From an uncultured bacterium (GTDB taxonomy: Bacteria > Bacillota > Clostridia > Lachnospirales > Lachnospiraceae), in assembly GCA_905214955.1 (NCBI GenBank), contig CAJMON010000004.1, forward strand, positions 10,267 to 74,266: a DNA stretch of 64,000 nucleotides, given 5' to 3'. Position 1 is the first letter of the stretch. Each line of letters starts with the position of its first letter. Shown piece after piece: positions 1 through 8,459 of this stretch. A model generated the notes under the pieces. That model saw only the letters and a program-made list of their open reading frames with translations. It was not told the DNA's origin and did no database searches. The translations under genes and the position numbers were made by a program.

Positions 1-148
1 CAAACTCATGAAATCCATAATAAGAATATTCCTTCATAATATGCCACAAAATCGGCATTCCGCCGATCTCCAGCATGGGCTTTGGACGGTACTCAGACTC
101 CTCAGAAATCCGGGTGCCAAACCCGCCTGCAAGAATCACTACTTTCAT
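1..148 (-). CDS. rfbF: Glucose-1-phosphate cytidylyltransferase, N-terminal part (runs off window)
   Basis: Only the first 49 codons are in the window. The reading begins MKVVILAGGFGTRISEE and continues RPKPMLEIGGMPILWHIM. This is the nucleotide-binding G-G-x-G-T-R loop followed by the KPM-EIGG-PILWHIM stretch typical of RfbF rather than of glucose-1-phosphate thymidylyltransferase RmlA. The family makes CDP-glucose from CTP and glucose-1-phosphate, the entry to CDP-dideoxyhexoses and related sugars. A GAGGAG ribosome binding site lies 8 bases upstream of the ATG. It is the last gene visible of the polysaccharide locus, separated from the gene before it by 436 bases. Further CDP-sugar genes would be expected beyond position 1 (inference). 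Confidence 0.85.
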   Translation of the reverse strand, partial: MKVVILAGGFGTRISEESEYRPKPMLEIGGMPILWHIMKEYSYYGFHEF

Positions 149-584
149 ATTGGGTTCTCCTCTTTTTATCCTTTTGTTCCGCTAAAGTAAGGTTTTATCG
201 TAAACACAAAATTTATCTGAAAAGCAGTGTGAACCGTTGAAAAATGATCCATCAACACTGGCTTACTTTTCATCGTTCCACCACTCCTTTAATTTTTCAT
301 AATCCTTCATCATCTGCCTGTTCATCCAGCGCAGATGCAGTATGCTGATTAGAAAACACATCATTCAGTTTCACATACTCCAGATCCTGTGGAATGTCTT
401 TTTGTCTTTGAAAATGGTAATCATAGAAACACCTCCAGACCGGCTTTCTGAAACTGCTCCTTTAAGCAGGATTTTTCCTCTGACTGCAGATAAAACGCAC
501 TTGTGCCTTCTCCTGCTCCATTTTACTACAGATCATGAGAAGGCACAACAATATTTCTAACACATCTCGCTTTTCAAAATTGCT
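149..584 (-). other. 436-bp gap with short ribosome-bound reading frames, possibly a decayed gene
   Basis: No full gene is visible. On the minus strand three short frames have plausible starts: 371-424 (17 residues, MITIFKDKKTFHRIWSM, with GGAGGTG 5 bases upstream), 263-364 (33 residues, ending DYEKLKEWWNDEK, same frame as the first after two stop codons) and 166-273 (35 residues, starting MKSKPVLMDHF, AAAGGAG upstream). The first two look like fragments of one protein interrupted by stops. A frame before them reads LKEQFQKAGLEVFL. Either this is a decayed gene or the peptides are chance. A 12-bp inverted repeat (501-512 with 537-548) also lies here. Confidence 0.35.
501..548 (-). repeat. 12-bp perfect inverted repeat downstream of the megafusion gene
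   Basis: TTGTGCCTTCTC (501-512) and its exact reverse complement (537-548) enclose 24 bases. On the minus strand the hairpin starts 36 bases after the stop of the gene ending at 585 and is followed by GTGCGTTTTA. That is only a weak U-run, so it may be a leaky terminator or an RNA-stability element. Confidence 0.4.
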
Positions 585-3500
585 CTACATTCTGGATGAT
601 TCCACCGGCTCTTTCATCATTCCTTCATTGATGTCTGCTGTCACTCCATCCCTGTATTTCGGCATCTTCCATTTCACATTCCATTTCTTTTCGAAATACT
701 CTCTGTTTCTCTTAAAAATTTCCTGGTATTCTTTTGAGTCCAGCTTTTTAAAAGAAGCATTGTTGACATGATGGATAAAGACATCCTCTACCATATAAAA
801 ATGATATCCTGCTTTTTCAATCACTTTCGCATAATCATCATCTTCAAACATACCTACCTGATAGTTGTCATCCAGCATTCCGTACTTGTCCATAATTTCT
901 TTTCGAATCATGGTTCCAAACATGGCAATACGATCAACATCCGTGTAGGTTTCATTGTTGTGAAGCCCGGTGTAAGAATAAGCAAACTCTTCCATCTCTT
1001 GCAGATTTGTATAACGTACACCAATCATTGCTTCATTTCCAATGGAGTTTGTCACTGCACCGCACATTCCGCATTCTGAATCATTCTGGAAATGTTTTAC
1101 GAAGTTTGTCAGCCAGCCTCTGGTCACAACGGTATCATTATTTAACAGGACAATGTATTCACCAGCCGCTTCCTGAATTGCCTTATTATTTCCTCCTGCA
1201 AAACCGCTGTTCTTATCATTGAAAATCACTTTTACATGAGGATTCTTCTGCTCATCCAGCTGTTTTAAATACTCGATTGTTCCGTCCGTTGACTGGTTAT
1301 CCAGAATCAGCAGTTCATAATTGGCATATGCCGTTTTTTCCAGAATGCTGGAAATACAATACTTGTTTAATTCCAGATTGTTGTAGGTCAGTACCACAAT
1401 GCTGACTTTGGGAACCGCTGTCATACATGCTTCAGCAAACCGCTCATACCGATGCTGCCAGTCGTTTTCCTTTGCAAATGCAATGCCCTCTTCTTTTGAC
1501 TTCAAGGTATCAGTTCCTTTTAAGCACATTTTGATGTATTCCAAGAAAGTTTCATTCTCATTGGACATATACACATACTGGTCACGATATGGCTCCAGCT
1601 CCGGAATTTCCGTTGTTACCACTTTCTTTCCTGCACTCAGATACTCATAAAACTTCACCGGGTTTGTTGCTTTGATCAAATCGGTAGATGTATCAAAAGG
1701 AATCAGACACACATCAAAATAGGCCAGATGTTTCGGCAATTCCTGATATTTCTTTTCTCCCAGCAGCTTGATATTTTTATGTTTCTCCAGCTGCTCTCTG
1801 TACTCTGTGATTTCTCCGATGATCACCACATCGCAGTCCGGCATCTGGTCTGCCACATAGCAGACTTTCTCCCAGTCAAACCAGTGGGAAACTGCTCCAT
1901 AATATCCAATTACCGGGCGTTTCTTATGCTCTTCTTTCAAAGCTGCCGTATAGAAATGATCCACTTCTGTTCCATTACGGACAATGGAAACATTCTTTGA
2001 ATATTTCACAGCAATGTCATGCAGGAACTGAGAACTGGAAACCACTGCATCACTGGTTTTCAGCATATGAATACAGTTATTTTTCAGATCATCGGTAGTC
2101 GTGCCAAGGAATCCTGTAAAATCATCCATATAATCTGTAACAATCTTAAATCCATAGGCTGTTCGCAGATACTCTGCACCCCATACCCAGTTAGGATAAT
2201 CCAGAACAACCACCGCATCACGAATAGCATAGGTCCTTAACAGATCATCCATTTTTTTCTGAAACCAAGGAAGAAAGCCTTTCCATTCCGGAACATAATA
2301 AATGGCATTGCATTCATCACTGAAAAAGTCCACTACATGCAGATTTTCATTTAATTTTTCTACTTTTTCTTTGTTCACAAAGTTTGCATTGATATAGAAG
2401 ACACGGTGGCCATTTTCAGAGAATCGTTTTGCAAACTGCTGCGGACGCTGGAACCGGAAATCATAATTGATGACAGAAAACATCAGAATATCAGGCTTGT
2501 CATACTTCTGTTTTAAACATTCTTTGGCTGTCTTTTCAAGCACCATCGGAATCTCTGCTTCTACTGCTGTTTTCTCCAGGATGGCTTCTGGCTGTACAGG
2601 AGCTGCCACAGGCTGTGAAACTGGCGGTACAACGTTCACAAATGCCTCCCGGCTTACCGGAACAGCATTTAATAAATTGGCGATGTTTAAAATTACATTA
2701 TAACCATCATTTCCTGTAAACTCACTCCGCTCTCTCGTAATGCTTCTTTTGCAAATCCCAACAAATTTCTTCTTTTCTTTCAAAGATCCCAGTAAGAACT
2801 GGCGCACAAACCGCATACATGCACACAATACCTTGTAAGAAGTCTTGGAATTGATCTGATAGCACAGCTTTCGCGCACTAGTAATCGAAGCTTCATTCAT
2901 ACCTGCTTTTCGCAGAATTTCTTCCAGTTCCCTTTCCAAAGCTGCCTGATTCTGTTTTTCCAGAACAAGTTCATTTTGCAGGCTGCTTAACTCCCCCTGA
3001 TGAATCTCAATCAGTTTTCCCTCGGATGCTTCTGCTTCCTGTTTGTACCTTTTTAACTGCTCTTCCCTGTCCTGAATGGTATTTTTATGGGTAATCACCA
3101 CTTGCTGCAGCTGTCCATGTTCTTTTTTCAAATTCTGAACCTGTTCTGATACGGTCTGATACTGTTTCGTCATAGACTTCAGCTGCTCTTTCAAATTTTG
3201 AACCATTGACTCTTTTTCATCTATCTGCTGCTGAAACCGTTCTTTCAGATTCCGAATTTCTATCTCTTTTTCATCTAATTTTTTCTGATATTCTTTTTCC
3301 TGTTCTTCTGCTTTTTCTTCTGCTTTTCTCTCCACTGATTTACAGATTCCATCTGTCACTTCATTTAGCATCTGGAAATAGCTGTCTTTTCCCTGTTCTT
3401 TTTTTAATACCATCAGAATCTGCTGATCCGGATAAAAACTGTTTTCAAATGCTTTCCCATCAACCGTATCCACATACATCAGGCGGAATCCGTTCACTTC

Positions 3501-3998
3501 CATCGGAATCACGTCTTCGGAAAAATGATATTCATGCTCTGAAATTTTCAGCTGTTCCTTGTATGGAACCATGACAATGATATATTTCTGGGCAACCTGC
3601 GTAATATTTTTCAAAATCTTCCATGGATTATTGAAATGCTCCAGTACATTGGAACAAATCACAACATCGTAAGGCTGTGCATCATCCAGACACTGGAGAT
3701 TTCCCACCCAGAAATGTTTGTCTGGATACATTTCTGCTGCCTTTTTAATGGCTTCTTCAGAAAAATCCATGCCATCTACATCTACTCCGAATTTCCGGGT
3801 ATAAATGGGGACTCCTTCCCCCAGCGCACATCCCATGTCACACACAGAATACTCATTGGCTCTGATTTCTTTTACCAGCTCTTCCGGCAGCATCTGGCAC
3901 AGCAAATCTGCAAAAAAAATCGTCTGCCGATCCCCTGCGTAATCCAGCCAGTCTGTATCAAATCTGTGATTCCAGTATTCTTTTGAATTAATATTCAT
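585..3998 (-). CDS. Four-part fusion: SAM methyltransferase, coiled coil, GT4 and GT2 glycosyltransferases
   Basis: 1137 residues. Residues 50-200 are a class I methyltransferase (motif I CDMGCALGEG at 53-62, EHFNNPW at 120). Residues about 221-366 are an unbroken charged heptad-type coiled coil. Residues 384-405 carry a tail resembling the GT2 paralogues (SKTSYKV). A Pro/Val/Ala linker lies near 455-480. Residues 502-855 are a GT4-type transferase, paralogous to the gene at 7361-8446. Residues 863-1110 are a GT2 domain with NND at 953-955 and EDDD at 1052-1055. It follows the ABC exporter, whose ATPase has a Wzt-type C-terminal domain. By analogy with WbdD-type terminators, the methyltransferase plus coiled coil could cap the polymer and measure its length, while the transferases add late sugars (inference). 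Likely cytoplasmic face of the membrane. The ribosome site is weak (GGGCGAG). Confidence 0.8.
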   Translation of the reverse strand: MNINSKEYWNHRFDTDWLDYAGDRQTIFFADLLCQMLPEELVKEIRANEYSVCDMGCALGEGVPIYTRKFGVDVDGMDFSEEAIKKAAEMYPDKHFWVGNLQCLDDAQPYDVVICSNVLEHFNNPWKILKNITQVAQKYIIVMVPYKEQLKISEHEYHFSEDVIPMEVNGFRLMYVDTVDGKAFENSFYPDQQILMVLKKEQGKDSYFQMLNEVTDGICKSVERKAEEKAEEQEKEYQKKLDEKEIEIRNLKERFQQQIDEKESMVQNLKEQLKSMTKQYQTVSEQVQNLKKEHGQLQQVVITHKNTIQDREEQLKRYKQEAEASEGKLIEIHQGELSSLQNELVLEKQNQAALERELEEILRKAGMNEASITSARKLCYQINSKTSYKVLCACMRFVRQFLLGSLKEKKKFVGICKRSITRERSEFTGNDGYNVILNIANLLNAVPVSREAFVNVVPPVSQPVAAPVQPEAILEKTAVEAEIPMVLEKTAKECLKQKYDKPDILMFSVINYDFRFQRPQQFAKRFSENGHRVFYINANFVNKEKVEKLNENLHVVDFFSDECNAIYYVPEWKGFLPWFQKKMDDLLRTYAIRDAVVVLDYPNWVWGAEYLRTAYGFKIVTDYMDDFTGFLGTTTDDLKNNCIHMLKTSDAVVSSSQFLHDIAVKYSKNVSIVRNGTEVDHFYTAALKEEHKKRPVIGYYGAVSHWFDWEKVCYVADQMPDCDVVIIGEITEYREQLEKHKNIKLLGEKKYQELPKHLAYFDVCLIPFDTSTDLIKATNPVKFYEYLSAGKKVVTTEIPELEPYRDQYVYMSNENETFLEYIKMCLKGTDTLKSKEEGIAFAKENDWQHRYERFAEACMTAVPKVSIVVLTYNNLELNKYCISSILEKTAYANYELLILDNQSTDGTIEYLKQLDEQKNPHVKVIFNDKNSGFAGGNNKAIQEAAGEYIVLLNNDTVVTRGWLTNFVKHFQNDSECGMCGAVTNSIGNEAMIGVRYTNLQEMEEFAYSYTGLHNNETYTDVDRIAMFGTMIRKEIMDKYGMLDDNYQVGMFEDDDYAKVIEKAGYHFYMVEDVFIHHVNNASFKKLDSKEYQEIFKRNREYFEKKWNVKWKMPKYRDGVTADINEGMMKEPVESSRM

Positions 3999-4028
3999 AT
4001 GATAACTCTCGCCCTTTCACCTTTGCTT

Positions 4029-5405
4029 TTATTCCGCCGTGATTTTGGCCTTTACATCGTAAACTCCAAAAATCTTTTTATCTGAGAACACTTTAAAATA
4101 CTGCACGCCCTCAATGTATTCAAAATAGGTCGGATTCAGATTTTCCCTGTTTTCCAGTGCAACGACCAGATAATATTCTCCCTTTGCCAGCATGGACTGA
4201 AACTCAAACGTCACACACCGTTTTCCTTTTCCCTGCAGTTTTATTTTCTCATCGTAAGTCGTTTTTACGCAAAGATCTGTTCCTTCTTTGTTCTTGATGG
4301 AAATGGCTACAGAAAGAAATTTGTGATCGATTTCCAGTTCATCATTGTACTCAATTTCTATCTTTAATTTTTCTTCAGGCTCAAAAAAATTCTTTTCCTT
4401 TCCATCTTCTCCAAGCATCCGTACGCTTGTCACCATACCCACATTGGTTCCCCAGTGTGCAAGACATTTATCAAACCGGCTCTTTTCAGAAACTTTCGGT
4501 TTTATCTGTACTTTTTCTAGTATTTCTGCAGACTTTTCCTCTGCTTCTGTGTTTTCATCCGTTCCCGACTCTGCTTTATCTTCTTGGGAAACTTCTACTT
4601 TTTCTTCTGTCTTGTTCTTTTTCAGAAGATCCTCATTATACTTTTTGTAGAGCGTAAACTGGGAACTGTCATCCAGATACATAAATTCGGTATACTGAGC
4701 TGTAATATAAGTCGGTTCCCCTTCTGCTACAATCTGCCCATTGTTCATCCAGATACAACGGTCACAGAATGTCCGCATCATGCCCACATCATGGCCCACA
4801 TAAAGAATGGTAACTCCCTGTTCCTTAAATTCTTTGAATTTGTTAAAACACTTTGCCTGGAACCGCATATCTCCCACGCTTAAGATTTCATCTACAATCA
4901 GTATTTCCGGTTCTACATTGATGGCACACGAAAAAGCAAGCCTTGCAAACATACCACTTGAATATGTTTTCACAACCTGCTCTACATAATCTCCTATTTC
5001 TGCAAAGGCAATGATATCATCAATTTTTTTATCCATCTCCGCCTTGGAAAATCCCATCAGCGTTCCATAAAAATAAATATTATCAATGCCTGTATACTCC
5101 ATATTGAATCCGGTTCCAAGTTCCAGCAGAGAGGAAATTCTCCCGTCTACTTCCACTTTTCCTTTTGTCGGTTCATAAATTCCGGTGATAATTTTTAAAA
5201 GAGTTGACTTTCCAGCCCCGTTACGCCCCATAATTCCAAGAATTTCACCCTTTGGGACTTCAAAGCTTACATCTGTTAATGCGTAAAACTCCGTATGGCG
5301 CACTTTTCCGGTCAAGCTTAAAGCCTCTTTCATTTTATCCATAGGAGAATTATACATATTAAAGACTTTTGATACATGTTCCACTCTGATTTTATTTTTT
5401 TCCAT
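4029..5405 (-). CDS. Polysaccharide ABC exporter ATPase with C-terminal Wzt-type binding domain
   Basis: 458 residues. The ATPase part has Walker A GRNGAGKST (60-68), signature YSSGMFAR (148-155), Walker B ILIVDE (168-173) and H-loop GHD (204-206). An acidic Glu/Ser-rich linker (about 265-295) leads to a beta-rich C-terminal domain (about 310-455), the position of the Wzt carbohydrate-binding domain. In Wzt of ABC-dependent O-antigen systems this domain recognises the modified non-reducing end of the finished chain. Together with the permease at 5423-6226 it should energise export of a lipid-linked polymer. The methyltransferase fusion follows 30 bases downstream, as expected if the exporter reads a methylated terminus (inference). 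Wzt/RfbE/RgpD/TagH are family names; no single symbol is justified. Confidence 0.92.
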   Translation of the reverse strand: MEKNKIRVEHVSKVFNMYNSPMDKMKEALSLTGKVRHTEFYALTDVSFEVPKGEILGIMGRNGAGKSTLLKIITGIYEPTKGKVEVDGRISSLLELGTGFNMEYTGIDNIYFYGTLMGFSKAEMDKKIDDIIAFAEIGDYVEQVVKTYSSGMFARLAFSCAINVEPEILIVDEILSVGDMRFQAKCFNKFKEFKEQGVTILYVGHDVGMMRTFCDRCIWMNNGQIVAEGEPTYITAQYTEFMYLDDSSQFTLYKKYNEDLLKKNKTEEKVEVSQEDKAESGTDENTEAEEKSAEILEKVQIKPKVSEKSRFDKCLAHWGTNVGMVTSVRMLGEDGKEKNFFEPEEKLKIEIEYNDELEIDHKFLSVAISIKNKEGTDLCVKTTYDEKIKLQGKGKRCVTFEFQSMLAKGEYYLVVALENRENLNPTYFEYIEGVQYFKVFSDKKIFGVYDVKAKITAE

Positions 5406-5422
5406 TTTTTCTGCCTTTATCT

Positions 5423-6226
5423 TTATACTGTATCCGCAAAATGTGGTTTTAATTTATAATAAATCGTACTGCTTATAAACATCAGAAGAATGACAATGAT
5501 CCAAAAATAAAATGTCAGCCGGGGAGTTTCCCAGAACCATTTCCGTCCAATGACAGCATCTCTATATCCTTCAATAATATAATAAAACGGATTTGCCTTA
5601 AAAATAGGATGTACCTTTGCTGAAAAGTCCATTAAATTCCAGGCAATAGGGGTCCCCCACATTCCTATAAGAAGAATGACTGATATAATCTGGTTAAGAT
5701 CCCTGAAGAAAACCACAACGGAAGATGTCAGCACTGTCAATACAAATAAAATTGCAAAATTTGCCGCCATATAATAGGGAATCTGCAATAAGTACAGCGT
5801 TGGTTTTATATGAAATCCCCATGCAATCAACAAGGTAAATACACAGAAAAACAAATGAATATAAAATGCCGATAAAATTTTTACACAGGGCAGAATGCTG
5901 ACATTAAATTTCACTTTTTTTATCAGATAGTTGTATTCAATAAAGCTGTTGCTTGCAGAACTGACTGCTTCCGTTACAAACAGCCATGGAACGATTCCAC
6001 ACATGAACCACACAACATAGGGAGTTCCTTCCACATCACTGCTGTGAAACCCATACTGAAATGCAAACCAGTACACCAGAATCGTCAGCAGGGGCTGGGC
6101 AATCGCCCAGACCATGCCGAAATACGTTCCGGAAAATTTTCTCTGAAAATCTTTTACGGATAAAGACCCCATCAGACGTCTGTCATTCCAGATATCGGAT
6201 ACCAGTCTTTTTGCACTGTTAAACAT
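5423..6226 (-). CDS. Polysaccharide ABC exporter permease (ABC-2 type, Wzm/TagG-like)
   Basis: 267 residues from the ATG at 6226, chosen because AAAGGCG lies upstream and the epimerase gene stops one base earlier. A longer in-frame start at 6340 would overlap that gene by over 100 bases. Six hydrophobic segments follow a basic N-terminus (DRRLMGSLSVKDFQRKFSG), the amphipathic entry helix usual in O-antigen and teichoic-acid ABC-2 permeases. NPFYYIIEGYRDAVIG near the C-terminus matches the conserved NP-YYI-xxR segment of the family. It pairs with the ATPase at 4029-5405, 17 bases downstream, to move a polyprenyl-linked chain across the membrane. Confidence 0.92.
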   Translation of the reverse strand: MFNSAKRLVSDIWNDRRLMGSLSVKDFQRKFSGTYFGMVWAIAQPLLTILVYWFAFQYGFHSSDVEGTPYVVWFMCGIVPWLFVTEAVSSASNSFIEYNYLIKKVKFNVSILPCVKILSAFYIHLFFCVFTLLIAWGFHIKPTLYLLQIPYYMAANFAILFVLTVLTSSVVVFFRDLNQIISVILLIGMWGTPIAWNLMDFSAKVHPIFKANPFYYIIEGYRDAVIGRKWFWETPRLTFYFWIIVILLMFISSTIYYKLKPHFADTV

Positions 6227-6227
6227 C

Positions 6228-7364
6228 TTATTCGCCTTTCGCCCATTCAAGAATATGAGAAACGATTCTTTCGCTGGCATGGCCGTCTCCATACGGATTC
6301 GCTGCATGTGCCATCTTATGGTATTCTTCCTGATTCTCAATCAGAGTAACAGCTTCGTTTACAATCGTTTCTTCATCCACGCCAATGACTTTCACGGTTC
6401 CTGCCTCTACTGCTTCCGGACGCTCTGTTTCCGTTCTTAATACCAGAACCGGAACGCCACATGCCGGAGCTTCTTCCTGCAGGCCGCCGGAATCCGTCAT
6501 CACCAGGAAACTGCGGTCCATAATATTATGCATATCTTCTACATCCACCGGCGGGATCAGATGCACGTTCTGAATATCTCCAAGAATCCGAAATGCCGTA
6601 TCACGGACTGCCGGATTTAAGTGTACCGGATAAACAAACACAAAATCCGGATATTTCTGTGCCAGTCTCTTAACTGCATTGCAGATATTTTCCAGAGGCT
6701 GTCCCAAATTTTCTCTTCTGTGTGCTGTCATCAGGACACATTTTTTTCCTGTCAGATCCAGATTTCTTAACGTTTCATCCTTAAACTGGTAATCCGGCTT
6801 TACAGTGGTCTGGAATGCATCAATTACCGTATTTCCAGTAACAAATACATTCTTTGTGATGCCTTCTTTTCTCAGATTTTCTTTGTTGTTTGCAGTCGGT
6901 GAAAAATGCAGCTCTGCAATTCTTCCAGTCAGTGTCCGGTTCATCTCCTCCGGGAATGGAGAATATTTGTCATATGTTCGAAGTCCTGCTTCCACATGTC
7001 CCACCGGGATCCGCTGATAGAATGCTGCCAGGGCAACCACAAAAGAAGTAGTCGTATCTCCGTGTACCAGGACGATATCTGGTTTTTCTTCCATCAGAAC
7101 CGGCTCGATTTTTTCCAGGATGCTGCTGGTAATGGTGGTCAGAGTCTGTCTGGGTTTCATAATATCCAGATTGTATTTTACTTTTGTTCCGAAAATATCA
7201 ATGACCTGCTGCAGCATTTCCCGATGCTGTCCTGTAAGGCAGACAACGCTCTCGATCCCTTCTGTTTCTTCCAGTTTTTTCACAAGGGGGCACATTTTGA
7301 TCGCTTCCGGTCTTGTTCCAAATACACTCATTACTTTCATTGTTCTTTTCCCGTCAGTTTTCAC
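6228..7364 (-). CDS. wecB: UDP-N-acetylglucosamine 2-epimerase (non-hydrolysing)
   Basis: Interconverts UDP-GlcNAc and UDP-ManNAc (EC 5.1.3.14), giving ManNAc for surface polymers or linkage units. About 378 residues, the usual length. GTRPEAIKM opens the first Rossmann half. HVEAGLRTYDKYSPFPEE, TAHRRENLGQPL and MTDSGGLQEEA are family signatures. The GTG at 7364 is favoured: AAAGGAGAG lies just upstream and it overlaps the preceding stop as GTGA. An ATG eight codons later (7340) is an alternative with a poorer ribosome site. It is translationally coupled to the glycosyltransferase before it and the permease after it, so ManNAc probably belongs to the polymer exported by the 4.0-6.2 kb transporter (inference). 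The symbol mnaA would serve equally. Confidence 0.93.
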   Translation of the reverse strand: MKTDGKRTMKVMSVFGTRPEAIKMCPLVKKLEETEGIESVVCLTGQHREMLQQVIDIFGTKVKYNLDIMKPRQTLTTITSSILEKIEPVLMEEKPDIVLVHGDTTTSFVVALAAFYQRIPVGHVEAGLRTYDKYSPFPEEMNRTLTGRIAELHFSPTANNKENLRKEGITKNVFVTGNTVIDAFQTTVKPDYQFKDETLRNLDLTGKKCVLMTAHRRENLGQPLENICNAVKRLAQKYPDFVFVYPVHLNPAVRDTAFRILGDIQNVHLIPPVDVEDMHNIMDRSFLVMTDSGGLQEEAPACGVPVLVLRTETERPEAVEAGTVKVIGVDEETIVNEAVTLIENQEEYHKMAHAANPYGDGHASERIVSHILEWAKGE

Positions 7365-8446
7365 TGACTCTCCTTTCCTTCATCGAGTCTTTCCAGACAG
7401 CTTTTTATCTTCTGGTACCGCTCCTGCCAGGTATTGGCATTTAAAAATTCTGTTTTTTCCTGTTCTGTATAAGATGGCTGAAATCCGTTTTCTTTTAACT
7501 GTTTCAGCAGCTGGAAAAAGCTTGTTTCATCTCGATAAAAATAAACATATGGCCGGAATCTTTCTATTTCTTTGTAATAGGGCGCAATCACTGCTTTCCC
7601 CATATTGATATATTCATATAATTTCACAGGATCCACTGCCTCAATGATGGGATTCACCTTGAACGGCATAATCATAGCATCTGTCTGTTCTGCCGCTTCC
7701 CACAATCTTTCATGCTCTAAAACACCCATTTTATGAATATTCTCCGGCAGTGAACGATCCTGTCCGCCAGAAAATGGCCCCCAGACAGAATATTCTATAT
7801 CTGGGAATCTGTCCACACTTTTCTTCAAGAGTTCAAAATCAAACCATTCTGCAACGGTCCCGATATATCCGATATTGTACCTGCTTCTCTGAGTCTGTTT
7901 CGCTTTTTGGGAAAAGTCCTGTCTTTTAAATCCGTTGCGGATCAATTTTATCTCACACTTCGGCCCCATCTGCTTTATTTTTTCTTTTAAAACACTGCTG
8001 CTTGCAAAAATAATATATGCTTTTTTTACCAGCAGTTTTTCCTGCTTTATGATGTTTTTCCGGATTTTCTCATCTCCGCACAATGCGGCATAATCATCCA
8101 TACAGTCATAAATCAACTTGTAAGTTCCTTTTTTCGGAATATACTGATACAGTAGGGGATTTCCAATCCATACGGCATCATATTGTTCAAAATCTCTGAT
8201 CTGCCTGGCGAAAAGCCATTTTTGGAGGAAAAAGGCTACTTTATTTTTATCCCGATAAGGAATTATCCCAACTTTCCGGCTATCCGGCAGTTCATCCTTG
8301 TCACTGCGCAGTGAAACTTTCTGGAAAATTTCTTTTAAGTACACGACTGTCACTTCATAATCTTCTGACAGCAGTTCTGCCAGGATCTGTGGCCGCTGTT
8401 TAATCCAATACCAGTCGATTCCCATCAGGTACAATAGCTTTTTCAT
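7361..8446 (-). CDS. GT4-type glycosyltransferase
   Basis: 361 residues from the ATG at 8446, chosen for AAAGGGA 7 bases upstream. An ATG nine codons earlier lacks such a site. It begins MKKLLYLMGIDWYWIKQRPQ and has the two-Rossmann layout of GT4-like enzymes with a DPVKLYEYINMGKAV donor-site segment. It is a paralogue of residues 502-855 of the megafusion: IGYIGTVAEWFDFE here against IGYYGAVSHWFDWE there, and CMDDYA against YMDDFT. It probably transfers a nucleotide-activated sugar on the cytoplasmic face. Donor and acceptor cannot be told from sequence. It overlaps wecB by 4 bases. Confidence 0.85.
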   Translation of the reverse strand: MKKLLYLMGIDWYWIKQRPQILAELLSEDYEVTVVYLKEIFQKVSLRSDKDELPDSRKVGIIPYRDKNKVAFFLQKWLFARQIRDFEQYDAVWIGNPLLYQYIPKKGTYKLIYDCMDDYAALCGDEKIRKNIIKQEKLLVKKAYIIFASSSVLKEKIKQMGPKCEIKLIRNGFKRQDFSQKAKQTQRSRYNIGYIGTVAEWFDFELLKKSVDRFPDIEYSVWGPFSGGQDRSLPENIHKMGVLEHERLWEAAEQTDAMIMPFKVNPIIEAVDPVKLYEYINMGKAVIAPYYKEIERFRPYVYFYRDETSFFQLLKQLKENGFQPSYTEQEKTEFLNANTWQERYQKIKSCLERLDEGKESQ

Positions 8447-8459
8447 ACGCAGTCCCTTT

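Noticed and set aside
6227..6340. N-terminal extension of the ABC permease to 6340
   Set aside because: Would overlap wecB by more than 100 bases, and the true start has a ribosome site right after the wecB stop.
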